DNA of 64,000 bases from assembly GCA_028282805.1 (NCBI GenBank), contig JANQHD010000016.1, positions 20,147-84,146 of the forward strand. Direction: 5' to 3'. This document shows positions 47,819 to 55,842 of the stretch, one piece after another. Position 1 is the stretch's first letter; each line of letters begins with the position of its first letter. The notes below the pieces were generated by a model, which searched no databases, had not been told where the DNA came from, and was given only the letters and a program-made list of their open reading frames with translations. This DNA is from Phycisphaeraceae bacterium. Lineage in GTDB: Bacteria > Planctomycetota > Phycisphaerae > Phycisphaerales > Zrk34. The translations under genes were made by a program, and so were the position numbers.

Positions 47819-48289
47819 GTGCCTGTGCTGGCATTCTTGGTTATTCTTGATGCTTATCTCGATGTGCATGTGGGCACAAAGCCAGACTATGTTCCTGTGT
47901 CCCGTTTGATAAAAGGCCTGCTTGCTATTGTGGGGTTTGGCGTGTTGGTGTACGCATGCGCAGGAGCTTTCAATGATTATCAAAACCTAAAATCAGTCGA
48001 GACGCTGCGTATTATTGCACTCGCCCCTCTCTTGTCGATCGCATTCATTCCATTTATCTATGCCATGGTGTTATACAGCACATACGAGAGTGTGTTTACG
48101 CGGATTAAATTTGGCCATGAAAGATCGAACGATGTTGAACGATATGCGCGTCTCAAAATCCTGATGCATCACGGACTGAATCTAAAGCGATTGCGTGAGT
48201 TTCACCGGCAGCGTGCATGGGATGTAACACGAATTCAAACAAGAGATGATGTTGATAATTTGTTCGTCAACAGTTCAGATCACAACTAG
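47819..48289 (+). CDS. Unknown small membrane protein in the island
   Basis: The 156-aa product has about three membrane helices (VPVLAFLVILDAYLD, LLAIVGFGVLVYACAGAF, LAPLLSIAFIPFIYAMVLY) and a basic, His/Arg-rich tail of about 50 residues. GTG 47819 has GGAG 9 nt upstream; GTG 47804 is an in-frame alternative without a ribosome site. The frame is open back to 47780, so 5' truncation is possible. No family is recognised. It sits between the hairpin cluster and the recombinase, on the recombinase strand. Confidence 0.6.
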   Translation: MPVLAFLVILDAYLDVHVGTKPDYVPVSRLIKGLLAIVGFGVLVYACAGAFNDYQNLKSVETLRIIALAPLLSIAFIPFIYAMVLYSTYESVFTRIKFGHERSNDVERYARLKILMHHGLNLKRLREFHRQRAWDVTRIQTRDDVDNLFVNSSDHN

Positions 48290-48321
48290 TACTTGTGATA
48301 CTTCGATTGAGCTAGTAGGTG

Positions 48322-48330
48322 TGATATAAT
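48322..48330 (+). promoter_or_regulatory. Extended -10 promoter of the recombinase gene
   Basis: TGATATAAT contains a perfect TATAAT (48325-48330) and the TGn extension. No good -35 lies upstream. The start of transcription would fall near 48337, leaving about 38 nt before ATG 48375. Confidence 0.5.
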
Positions 48331-48374
48331 ATGGCGCAATGAAGCCATTTCTGACGCTTCACGGAGGAAGCCAT

Positions 48375-50072
48375 ATGTCACACCAATCCATCAAATACAT
48401 CATGTACCTGCGTAAATCGACGGACGACAAGTCCCGCCAGGTACGCTCCATTGCAGATCAACGGTCGGAGTTACAAGAGTTTGCACAACGCAACAACCTT
48501 GTTGTGATCGATGTCTTGCTCGAAAAGCAATCGGCCAAACGACCCGGCCGGCCCGTCTTCAATGAAATGCTACGCCGGATTGAAGTGGGTGAAGCCCATG
48601 GCATACTTTCATGGCATCCCGATCGACTTGCCCGAAACTCACGGGACGGTGGGCACATCATGGATCTGCTGGACATCGGGGTACTGCATGACTTGAAGTT
48701 CCCGACGTTTACGTATGAGAACTCAGCATCCGGCAAGCTCATGCTTGCCATGATGTTCTCCCAGTCGAAGTATTACGTGGATAACCTCTCCGAGAACATC
48801 AGACGGGGTAAACGCCGCAAGGCGGCTGAAGGAGTGTGGCCGGGACCGGCACCCCTTGGATACTCCAACCATCCCCAACGGAGATGTTTGGTGCCTGATC
48901 CGAAGGTGACCCCGCATGTCACTCGGGCTTTTGAACGATTCAGTACAGGCAACTACACACTTGAGCAGATCGCTTCACTTCTAAGAAAAGCGGGTGTCAA
49001 GGGAACCCACGGTAAGGTGATTTCACCCTCAACCGCCCAGCGGATGCTCCAAAATCCCATCTACTACGGTTCATTCCGGTTCAAGGGTGAACTGATGGAG
49101 GGTACTCATGAGCCACTGATATCCAAACGACTGTTTGATCGCTGTCAGAGTGTCATGTCCAAGCGGTCAAGACCCAAGAGCAAGGGGCTCAAGCCTTTCC
49201 TCTACCGAGGACTCATCCGTTGCTCGGTTTGTGGGGGCATGGTGACATCTGAAACGAGCAAGGGGCATGTCTACCTGCATTGCTCCAAACGCAAAGAACC
49301 CTGCAAGCACGAGTATCGCCCTGCAGTTCGAGAGGAAGCAATCTCGCAACAAATCAATGAGGCTCTATTTCGACTCTCCCTCCCCGATGATTGGGTGGAG
49401 GGAATGTTGGAGATGCTCACAGACGAGCAAAGCCGCCTTGCTGAGGCGGCTGAGAGGAAACGGGTTGAATTGGATGAGGAACGACAGAGGCTACAGGATA
49501 AGCTCTCTAGGGCGGAGGAAGGCTGGCTTGACGGCGTGATCTCAAAATCTCGCTATCGCGAAATCAAATCCGAACTGGTCGCACAGCGACAGTCACTCGA
49601 CGAAGAAATCGCCGAGCTAGAGCGAAGTGATCTGAATCGGTTAGAACCGATGGCTCGCTTCTTAAAAGCAAGCAAACGAGCCAAAAAACTGGCTTCGGAA
49701 GGAACACCGGTTGAACAACTCGACTTCTTCAAAAAAGTCGGTTCGAACCCACAACTGGTTACCCGCCAACTGTTGTTCACGCCACGCGGACCGTGGCAAC
49801 ACGTTGAAAAATCTAGGCTTCTAGTCTCTGCACCCGCCGACGCTCATTCGTCGGCGGGCCGCAAGTCCCGGAACTCACTCAGATTTTCTACAAGCGGAGA
49901 GGGTGGGATTCGAACCCACGGTGAACACGAGGTCCACACCGGTTTTCGAGACCGGCCCGTTCAACCGCTCCGGCACCTCTCCTGTAGCGATCGAGGCACG
50001 ATCATAAACCTCGTCGCGCCACGGGTCAAAACCAAACGCCAAGGCGGTCGAGGCGGGGCGACCGTCCGCTAA
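48375..50072 (+). CDS. Large serine recombinase
   Basis: ATG 48375 has GGAGG 7 nt upstream; ATG 48339 is an in-frame alternative. The 565-aa product has a resolvase catalytic domain with Ser15 in YIMYLRKSTDD and HPDRLARNSRDGGHIMDLL. A recombinase domain follows (RGKRRKAAEGVWPGPAPLGY), then a zinc ribbon (IRCSVCGGMV, then Cys at HCSKRKEPC) and a coiled coil (about 345-430). It would catalyse site-specific integration or excision. The last about 60 codons run antisense through tRNA-Ser and contain GEGGIRTHG, a translation of that tRNA, so the native C-terminus is lost or replaced near residue 495. Confidence 0.9.
   Translation: MSHQSIKYIMYLRKSTDDKSRQVRSIADQRSELQEFAQRNNLVVIDVLLEKQSAKRPGRPVFNEMLRRIEVGEAHGILSWHPDRLARNSRDGGHIMDLLDIGVLHDLKFPTFTYENSASGKLMLAMMFSQSKYYVDNLSENIRRGKRRKAAEGVWPGPAPLGYSNHPQRRCLVPDPKVTPHVTRAFERFSTGNYTLEQIASLLRKAGVKGTHGKVISPSTAQRMLQNPIYYGSFRFKGELMEGTHEPLISKRLFDRCQSVMSKRSRPKSKGLKPFLYRGLIRCSVCGGMVTSETSKGHVYLHCSKRKEPCKHEYRPAVREEAISQQINEALFRLSLPDDWVEGMLEMLTDEQSRLAEAAERKRVELDEERQRLQDKLSRAEEGWLDGVISKSRYREIKSELVAQRQSLDEEIAELERSDLNRLEPMARFLKASKRAKKLASEGTPVEQLDFFKKVGSNPQLVTRQLLFTPRGPWQHVEKSRLLVSAPADAHSSAGRKSRNSLRFSTSGEGGIRTHGEHEVHTGFRDRPVQPLRHLSCSDRGTIINLVAPRVKTKRQGGRGGATVR
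49833..49858 (-). terminator. Perfect 10-bp hairpin downstream of tRNA-Ser
   Basis: CCCGCCGACG (49833-49842) pairs perfectly with CGTCGGCGGG (49849-49858) around a 6-nt loop. On the minus strand it lies 36 nt after the tRNA 3' end, a usual place for a tRNA terminator, although the T-rich run comes only about 20 nt later. It falls inside the recombinase frame on the other strand. Confidence 0.5.
49895..49982 (-). tRNA. tRNA-Ser (anticodon CGA)
   Basis: The minus strand folds into a class II tRNA of 88 nt. The acceptor stem is GGAGAGG/CCTCTCC with discriminator G, and the anticodon stem CCGGT/ACCGG encloses loop CTCGAAA with anticodon CGA at 49946-49948. A long variable arm is present, and the T arm contains GGTTCGAATCC. 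CCA is not encoded. The anticodon and long variable arm identify tRNA-Ser reading UCG. A strong promoter lies 18 nt upstream. Confidence 0.95.
50001..50029 (-). promoter_or_regulatory. Promoter of tRNA-Ser
   Basis: On the minus strand TTGACC (50024-50029) and TATGAT (50001-50006) are 17 nt apart, ending 18 nt before the tRNA 5' end at 49982. Both boxes match five of six consensus bases, and the distance fits a short 5' leader. Confidence 0.75.
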
Positions 50073-50506
50073 TGTCCGCTGCGCGGGGCGTGTGGGCGGG
50101 GGCGTGGTCGGCGGGGCAAGGGGGGCCTGATTGTTGCGCGATGTACGCAGCGGGCGGTTAATCGGGGGCTCGGTTTCACCGATATCACACCTGAGCGAAC
50201 ACGCGGTCTTGGTGCGCCGAGTCGGGCGTGCCGGCGTGTGAGCGTTGGGGTTGTGCGGGGTGTGACGGCTGTGCGGATCGCGTGGGATGAGCACATGAAA
50301 AAAGCTGCGTCTTTCGGTTTCTTCCGAGGGGTGCTGAATCGTAGCTTGGCATGGTTCGAAAGCAGGAATTGGGCAAACCCGTTGTGTGACGGGGTCGCAG
50401 ATGTGTTGGCACTCGCGTCAGGTCGCGTGGTTTTGCCTTGTTCGCCGCGGGTGGGACACCCGGTGTGGCGGATCGGAAGAAGCCCGGCTTAGGAGGCGAT
50501 CGAACG
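50073..50506. other. Intergenic region before the pilus operon
   Basis: This 434-nt GC-rich stretch separates the tRNA-Ser region from pilM and should hold the pilus operon promoter. No convincing -35/-10 pair was found, and frames here lack ribosome sites and protein-like composition. The strong AGGAGG at 50491-50496 belongs to pilM. Confidence 0.5.
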
Positions 50507-51712
50507 ATGGGAATCCGGCTGGCTAAAACAGACCTCAGCCCGATCGGTGTGGACTTCGGGACCGATTGCGTGCGCCTGTTGCAGGTGATCAACGAATCGG
50601 ACTCGCGCGTGGTGGCCGCGGCGCAGGCGGCGATCCCCACGGAGGTCCGCGACGACGTCGACGCGCGCAGCGCGTTCCTCGCCGATGCGCTCGGCGAGCT
50701 GATCAAGCGGGGCGGCTTCCGCGGCAAGCGGGTCTCGGCCTCGATGCCCGCGGCGTTCACGCACGTCCAGCACCTGCGGCTGAACAAGGGCGACGACGCG
50801 TTCCTCAACGCCGAGATGGAGGAGCAGCTGCGCGGCAAGCTGCCGGTCGACCCCACGCTCATGGTCACGCGGCGCGTGGACGTGGGTGAGGTGCTGGCCG
50901 ACGGCGCGGCGCGTCACGAGGTGATCGCGATGGCCGTGCGGCGCGGCGTGGTGATGCACCACGTCGACATCCTGCAGAAGGCCGGCCTGCAAACGGTGGG
51001 CATCCACTGCGAGCCGGTGGCGATCCTCGAGGCGTTCAGCCACCTGTTCCGCCGGGCCGACGACAAGGTGAAGACGACCTTCTTCCTGGACATCGGCGCG
51101 AAGACGACCAAGGCGTTGATCGCGCACGGCAACCGCCTGGCGTTTGCGAAGATGATCCAGGTCGGCGGCGACCACTTCGACCAGCAGTACGCCGACGCGT
51201 CGGGCATCGAGCTGGCCGAGGCGCGCCGCCGCCGCCGGGCGATGACCGAGCCGGCGGCGCGGGAGCCGATCACGCCGCCCGAGTTCGACCGCAGCCAGCG
51301 CGATCAGCCGATCGCCGGGTCGGTGTCGATCGACGGCGCGGCGGACGCCGAGCTGGAAGAGGCGCAGGTCGCGGTGGCGACCGAGCAGCGGGCCGCCGAG
51401 CCCGCGGCGGACGCCGGCGACGAGATGCTCGACTGCCTGATCGACGAGTTGCAGCTCTGCATCGGTTACCACAACTCGGTCTACCCGCAGCGGAAGATCG
51501 ACATGATCGTGTTCATCGGCGGCGAGTCGCGCCAGACCGGCATGTGCCAGCAGATCGCGCGTTCGCTTCGTCTGACGGCCCAGCTGGGCGACCCGCTGGC
51601 CCGTGCCTGCCGAGAAGAGACTCACAAACCCCCGGTTGACGTGGACCTCGACCAGCCCCAGCCCTCCTTCGCGGTGGCGCTGGGCCTGTGTCGTCTGCCC
51701 ACCAACCTTTAA
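50507..51712 (+). CDS. pilM: Type IV pilus assembly protein PilM
   Basis: The 401-aa cytosolic protein has the actin-like fold of PilM: an N-terminal nucleotide loop IGVDFGTDCVRLLQV, TTFFLDIGAKTTKALIAHG in the middle, and VFIGGESRQTGMCQQIARSL near the end. An acidic, low-complexity insert (about residues 245-305) is larger than usual. PilM binds the N-terminal tail of PilN and links the ATPases to the alignment complex. ATG 50507 follows AGGAGG by 10 nt. It heads the pilMNOP-BTC operon. Confidence 0.9.
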   Translation: MGIRLAKTDLSPIGVDFGTDCVRLLQVINESDSRVVAAAQAAIPTEVRDDVDARSAFLADALGELIKRGGFRGKRVSASMPAAFTHVQHLRLNKGDDAFLNAEMEEQLRGKLPVDPTLMVTRRVDVGEVLADGAARHEVIAMAVRRGVVMHHVDILQKAGLQTVGIHCEPVAILEAFSHLFRRADDKVKTTFFLDIGAKTTKALIAHGNRLAFAKMIQVGGDHFDQQYADASGIELAEARRRRRAMTEPAAREPITPPEFDRSQRDQPIAGSVSIDGAADAELEEAQVAVATEQRAAEPAADAGDEMLDCLIDELQLCIGYHNSVYPQRKIDMIVFIGGESRQTGMCQQIARSLRLTAQLGDPLARACREETHKPPVDVDLDQPQPSFAVALGLCRLPTNL

Positions 51713-51726
51713 GGAGCTGGATCGTC

Positions 51727-52494
51727 ATGGGCGATGAAAAAGTCAGCTTTCTTCCCGAGGATTACGTCGCACGCCGCGTCGAGATGCGGACCAACGTGAT
51801 CTGCCTGTCGCTGTTCGGCGTGGTGCTGATCGCGGTGGTCGGCGCGTACCTGGTCACGTCCGGCCAGCGCTCCTCGGTGATCAAGAAACAGCAGGAGATC
51901 AACGCGGCCTTCTCCGATGCGGCCAAGCGCATCCAGGAGCACGACGAGCTGCAACGTCAGAAGAAGCAACTGCAACGCAAGGCCCGCGTCACCGCCACGC
52001 TGATCGAGCGTGTGCCGCGCAGCAACCTCCTGGCGGAGCTGACCAACCGCCGGCCCGAGGGCGTCACGTTCCAGGAGCTCGACCTCAAGAGCAAGAAGAT
52101 CGCGACCGCCAGCTCGCTGACCGGCAAGAACGCCGGCTCGGCGCTGAACGCCGCGACCGCCAAGGGCAAGGCGGACCCGAAGAAGAAGAACGAGCCGCCG
52201 CTGGAGGTGCCGCGTTACGACGTGACGCTCACGCTCATCGGCGTGGCGCCCACGGACATCCAGGTGGCGCAGTACATGGCGGCGCTGGCGCGTTGCCAGA
52301 TGCTCGATGACATCAACCTCGTCTACTCCGAGGAGAGCCGGTCGAACGACCTGGCCATGCGGAAGTTCCGCATCGACATGCGGATCAACCCCGACGCGGA
52401 CGTGCGGATGATCGACCCGCTCATCGTCGACCGCAACGCCGGCCACTTCGCCGACGCTTCCATCCTCGAACCCAGCAGCCCGGATAAGGACTAA
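51727..52494 (+). CDS. pilN: Type IV pilus alignment protein PilN
   Basis: The 255-aa protein has the cytosolic PilM-binding motif at its start (VSFLPEDYVARR, equivalent to INLLP). A single membrane helix follows (about 22-43), then a coiled coil (about 48-95) and a periplasmic ferredoxin-like domain. AAGGAG precedes ATG 51727. A lysine/alanine-rich stretch around residues 128-160 is an insert. It pairs with PilO in the inner membrane. Confidence 0.88.
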   Translation: MGDEKVSFLPEDYVARRVEMRTNVICLSLFGVVLIAVVGAYLVTSGQRSSVIKKQQEINAAFSDAAKRIQEHDELQRQKKQLQRKARVTATLIERVPRSNLLAELTNRRPEGVTFQELDLKSKKIATASSLTGKNAGSALNAATAKGKADPKKKNEPPLEVPRYDVTLTLIGVAPTDIQVAQYMAALARCQMLDDINLVYSEESRSNDLAMRKFRIDMRINPDADVRMIDPLIVDRNAGHFADASILEPSSPDKD

Positions 52495-52498
52495 AGCC

Positions 52499-53050
52499 AT
52501 GAGATTCGGATTACGAGAACTGTTGTTCGTGGTCGTGCTGCTCGGGCTGCCCGTGGCGGCGTGGTGGTTCGTGTTCCGCCCGATCAACAACGAGATCGAC
52601 CAGGTCCGCAACGAGAACACCGTCAAGCAGGCCAAGCTCGACAAGCTCGAACTCAAGCGCCACATCAACACCGTGGGCAAGGAGAACGAGCGCCTGCACG
52701 AGGTCATCGCGATGTTCGAGGCCAAGCTGCCCGCCGAGCACGAGATCGACGTCATCCTCCGCGAGGTCTGGCAGCTGGCCACGCAGCGCGGCCTGCGCCC
52801 GAAGAACTTCAGGACCGAGAAGCCGGTCGTCTCCGCGCTCTACACGGCCCAGCCGATCAAGATGGAGATGCTCGGCGACTTCGACGGCTTCTACGAGTTC
52901 CTGCTCGACCTCGAGCGGCTCAGCCGCATCACGCAGCTGCCCGAGATGAAGCTGAAGAAGTCCAAGGACGTCGAGGGCCACATGCAGGCGACGTTCACCA
53001 TGACCATCTACTTCGAACCCGAGAGTCCGACCAACGAACCCAAGGCCTGA
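52499..53050 (+). CDS. pilO: Type IV pilus alignment protein PilO
   Basis: The 183-aa protein has one N-terminal membrane helix (about 7-24), a coiled coil (about 28-78) and a periplasmic domain with the PilO pattern IKMEMLGDFDGFYEFLLDLE and MTIYFEPE at the end. It starts 4 nt after pilN. With PilN it forms the periplasmic dimer that positions the secretin. Confidence 0.9.
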   Translation: MRFGLRELLFVVVLLGLPVAAWWFVFRPINNEIDQVRNENTVKQAKLDKLELKRHINTVGKENERLHEVIAMFEAKLPAEHEIDVILREVWQLATQRGLRPKNFRTEKPVVSALYTAQPIKMEMLGDFDGFYEFLLDLERLSRITQLPEMKLKKSKDVEGHMQATFTMTIYFEPESPTNEPKA

Positions 53051-53064
53051 GGTGGGGAAACGCA

Positions 53065-53808
53065 ATGAGTGAGTTCAACGAATGGGATCAGAGCCAGTCC
53101 AACGGCGGCGCGCCGTCGGACCTGCCCGTGCCCAGCGGGCAGCCGGGTGAGGAGTCGGGGGCTTGGCCGTTGTCGGTCGGCCTCGACGCCGCGATCGACG
53201 CCGCCGCGGGCCCGGCCGCCATGCCCAACCGCCGACGCGTCAACGAGGGCATCCTGCTGCTGGTCGGCTTCCTGCTGATCGCCTGCGCGGTGCTGTTCGT
53301 CATGCGCAAGACCGGCGCCATGGACCTGAGCAAGGGGACCAGCGCCGACGAGATCAAGATCGAGCAGGCGCTGGCGCAGTTCACCGCCGGCCCCGGCAAA
53401 ACCGCCGGCGTCGACGGGCTGCTCTACGACACCGACACCGTCGTCGCGATCTTCACGCACGACCCGTCGCAGAAGCAGGTGCAGATCGACCAGCTGGCGG
53501 AGAACCCGTTCGCCATGCCCGGCGCGGCCGCTGCGCCCGACGAGATGATCGAGACGGTCTCCAACCCGGCCGACCTGCGCCAGCAGATCCGTGCGCAGAA
53601 GATCCGCGCCGAGCTGAAGAAGTACGAGTTGCAGACCGTGGTCGAGGGCAAGGTGCCCATGGCCGTGATCAGCGGCAAGGTCGTGCAGGCCGGCCAGAAG
53701 CTCGGCAGCTTCGAGGTCAAGTCGATCGAGAAGATGAGCGTCATCCTCCAGGTCGACGGCAACGCGTACCGCTTGCAGATGAAGTCGCCCGAAGTACCGA
53801 CGGACTAA
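53065..53808 (+). CDS. PilP/GspB-like inner-membrane protein
   Basis: The 247-aa protein has a polar N-terminus of about 57 residues, a single membrane helix (about 65-84) and a periplasmic region. It ends in a small beta domain (VPMAVISGKVVQAGQKLGSF, VILQVDGNAYRLQMK) of the kind found at the C-terminus of GspB and, in looser form, PilP. PilP itself is a lipoprotein, which this is not. Position after pilO suggests it contacts the secretin in the same way. PilQ is missing from this operon. Confidence 0.7.
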   Translation: MSEFNEWDQSQSNGGAPSDLPVPSGQPGEESGAWPLSVGLDAAIDAAAGPAAMPNRRRVNEGILLLVGFLLIACAVLFVMRKTGAMDLSKGTSADEIKIEQALAQFTAGPGKTAGVDGLLYDTDTVVAIFTHDPSQKQVQIDQLAENPFAMPGAAAAPDEMIETVSNPADLRQQIRAQKIRAELKKYELQTVVEGKVPMAVISGKVVQAGQKLGSFEVKSIEKMSVILQVDGNAYRLQMKSPEVPTD

Positions 53809-53815
53809 GACGAAC

Positions 53816-55828
53816 ATGGGTATTGAAGAACTCGAACGCTGGCTCCACGACGACGCGTCGGCCGAACAGGCGGACGCCGTGGTCACGACGGAATCGAGCG
53901 ACCCGCCGGAAGCGACCGACGGGGCGCCTGCGGTCGCGCCCAGCCAGCCTGCCGGCAGCAGCGAGCCCATCGTCGACCCGCCGGCGCACCTGGCCGAGCA
54001 GGAGACTGATGATGAAGCCTCGGCCGCCGCGTTCCCGACGGGCGTGGCCGACGACGACGAGCTGCTGCCCGAGGCCGACGGATCGATCGGCGGCGAAGAG
54101 GCGTCCACCGAGATGGTGCCCTTCGACGAGGCGGAGGTCGACGGCGACATCGGCGACGTGCTGCTGGCCAAGGGCGTGCTCGAACCGACGCAGCTGACCC
54201 AGGCCCGCAAGGTGCACGCCAAGGCCGTGGGCCAGAAGTTCAGCGAGGTGCTGATCGACATGGGCGTCGAGGAGGCCGCGGTGATCCGCGCCGTGGCCAA
54301 CGAGGCGGGCCTGCCGTTCGAACGGGTGGACGCCGAATCGGTCGACGGCCGGTTCCTCCAACGCCTCGGCGTCGACTTCTGCCGCAACAACAACGTGCTG
54401 CCCATCCGCGAGTCGGGCACGCGCGTCGTCGTCGGCGTGACCGACCCGCAGCACCTGTTCGTGCTCGACGAGGTCCGCACCCGGCTCGGCCGACCGATCA
54501 AGGTCGTGCTCGTGCCCGGCGCCGACATCGCCGCGGTGATCGAAGCGTTCACCGACGACGAAGTCACCGACATGATCGTCGACGACATCATCAAGGACAT
54601 CGCCGAGGACGACGTCGAGCTGGTCGAGACCACCGACGACGACGTCGACCTCGAGGAGCAGGCGGGCCAGTCGCCGGTCATCCGCTTCGTGAACTACCTG
54701 ATCTACGACGCGGTGAAGAACGGCGCCTCGGACATCCACGTCGAGCCGCAGGAGAAGCGGTTGCGCATCCGCTACCGCATCGACGGCGTGCTCTTCGAGG
54801 CCATGAACCCGCCGCACGGCATGCACGCGGCGATCGTCTCCCGCCTGAAGATCATGGCGAACCTCGACATCTCCGAGCGCCGCCTGCCGCAGGACGGCCG
54901 CATCCGCGCGATGGTCAACGGCCGCAAGCTCGACCTGCGTCTGTCGACGCTGCCCACCGGCCAGGGCGAGAAGGCCGTCATGCGTATCCTCGACGACCGC
55001 TCGATCAAGGTCAGCCTCGAGGACCTCGGCATGCCGCCGCACACCCTCGACCTGTGGAAGCACAACATCGAGCAGCCGCACGGCATCATCCTGGTCACCG
55101 GGCCCACCGGCTCGGGTAAGTCGACCACGCTCTACGCGTCGCTCAGCCAGATGGACCGCACCAAGCTCAACATCTCCACCGTGGAAGACCCCATCGAGTA
55201 CCACCTCGACGGCATCAACCAGGTGCAGGTGCACGACAAGATCGGCATGAGCTTCTCCGCGGCGCTGCGCTCCCTGTTGCGCCAGGACCCCGACACCATC
55301 ATGGTCGGCGAGATCCGCGACATGGAGACCTCGCGCATCGCCGTGCAGGCCGCCCTCACCGGCCACCTCGTGCTCTCCACGCTGCACACGAACGACGCGC
55401 CGTCGTCGATCACGCGCCTGATCAACATCGGCGTCGAGCCGTTCCTCATCGGCGCCGCGGTCAACGCCGTGCTCGCCCAGCGGCTCGTGCGGAAGATCTG
55501 CGACAACTGCAAGGAAGAACACAAGATCGACGCCGACACCGCCAAGCACCTCGGCGAGCACGACATCCAGACCGACGTGGTGTGGCGTGGTTGCGGCTGC
55601 GGCAAGTGCCACGAGACCGGCTACTCCGGGCGCGTGGGCCTCTACGAGCTGCTCACGCTCGACGACGTGCTGCGCGACGCGATCGCGCGCAACCCCAACG
55701 TCACCGAGTTCACCGACCTCTGCCTCCAGCAAGGCATGATCAACCTGCGTGTCGACGGCTTCCAGAAGGCCGCCGAGGGCCGGACCACCGTGGAAGAAGT
55801 GCTGCGCGTCACGCACAGCAAGCACTAA
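53816..55828 (+). CDS. pilB: Type IV pilus extension ATPase PilB-like
   Basis: The 670-aa protein begins with an acidic, low-complexity extension (about 1-110). An MshEN/T2SSE_N domain follows (IGDVLLAKGVLEPTQLTQAR, about 118-240), then the ATPase core with Walker A GPTGSGKSTTL (about residue 429), STVEDPIEYH, MVGEIRDMETSR and a zinc tetracysteine (CDNCK...CGCGKCHETG). It powers pilus extension. The MshEN domain commonly binds c-di-GMP, which fits the diguanylate cyclase in the window. The N-terminal extension is atypical. Confidence 0.92.
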   Translation: MGIEELERWLHDDASAEQADAVVTTESSDPPEATDGAPAVAPSQPAGSSEPIVDPPAHLAEQETDDEASAAAFPTGVADDDELLPEADGSIGGEEASTEMVPFDEAEVDGDIGDVLLAKGVLEPTQLTQARKVHAKAVGQKFSEVLIDMGVEEAAVIRAVANEAGLPFERVDAESVDGRFLQRLGVDFCRNNNVLPIRESGTRVVVGVTDPQHLFVLDEVRTRLGRPIKVVLVPGADIAAVIEAFTDDEVTDMIVDDIIKDIAEDDVELVETTDDDVDLEEQAGQSPVIRFVNYLIYDAVKNGASDIHVEPQEKRLRIRYRIDGVLFEAMNPPHGMHAAIVSRLKIMANLDISERRLPQDGRIRAMVNGRKLDLRLSTLPTGQGEKAVMRILDDRSIKVSLEDLGMPPHTLDLWKHNIEQPHGIILVTGPTGSGKSTTLYASLSQMDRTKLNISTVEDPIEYHLDGINQVQVHDKIGMSFSAALRSLLRQDPDTIMVGEIRDMETSRIAVQAALTGHLVLSTLHTNDAPSSITRLINIGVEPFLIGAAVNAVLAQRLVRKICDNCKEEHKIDADTAKHLGEHDIQTDVVWRGCGCGKCHETGYSGRVGLYELLTLDDVLRDAIARNPNVTEFTDLCLQQGMINLRVDGFQKAAEGRTTVEEVLRVTHSKH

Positions 55829-55842
55829 CGAGGATTAAGCCG

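Larger units (their letters stand above)
45553..49982. mobile_element. Decayed integrated element next to tRNA-Ser
   Basis: The block is clearly less GC-rich than both flanks. It carries a large serine recombinase, a broken TraG/VirD4-like conjugation ATPase, two unknown membrane proteins and a hairpin-rich non-coding stretch, and it ends at a tRNA-Ser gene. This is the usual content of an integrative or conjugative element that has lost most of its genes. Neither end is proven: no attL/attR direct repeat was found by eye, and the left end is set only by composition. Confidence 0.5.

Noticed and set aside
49875..50294. A 139-codon minus-strand frame containing GEVPERLNGPVSKTG
   Set aside because: This is the sense-strand translation of tRNA-Ser, a familiar false gene. 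The tRNA explains the sequence fully.
50238..50492. An 84-codon plus-strand frame before pilM
   Set aside because: No ribosome site, no recognisable protein features, and it lies in the expected promoter region of the pilus operon.
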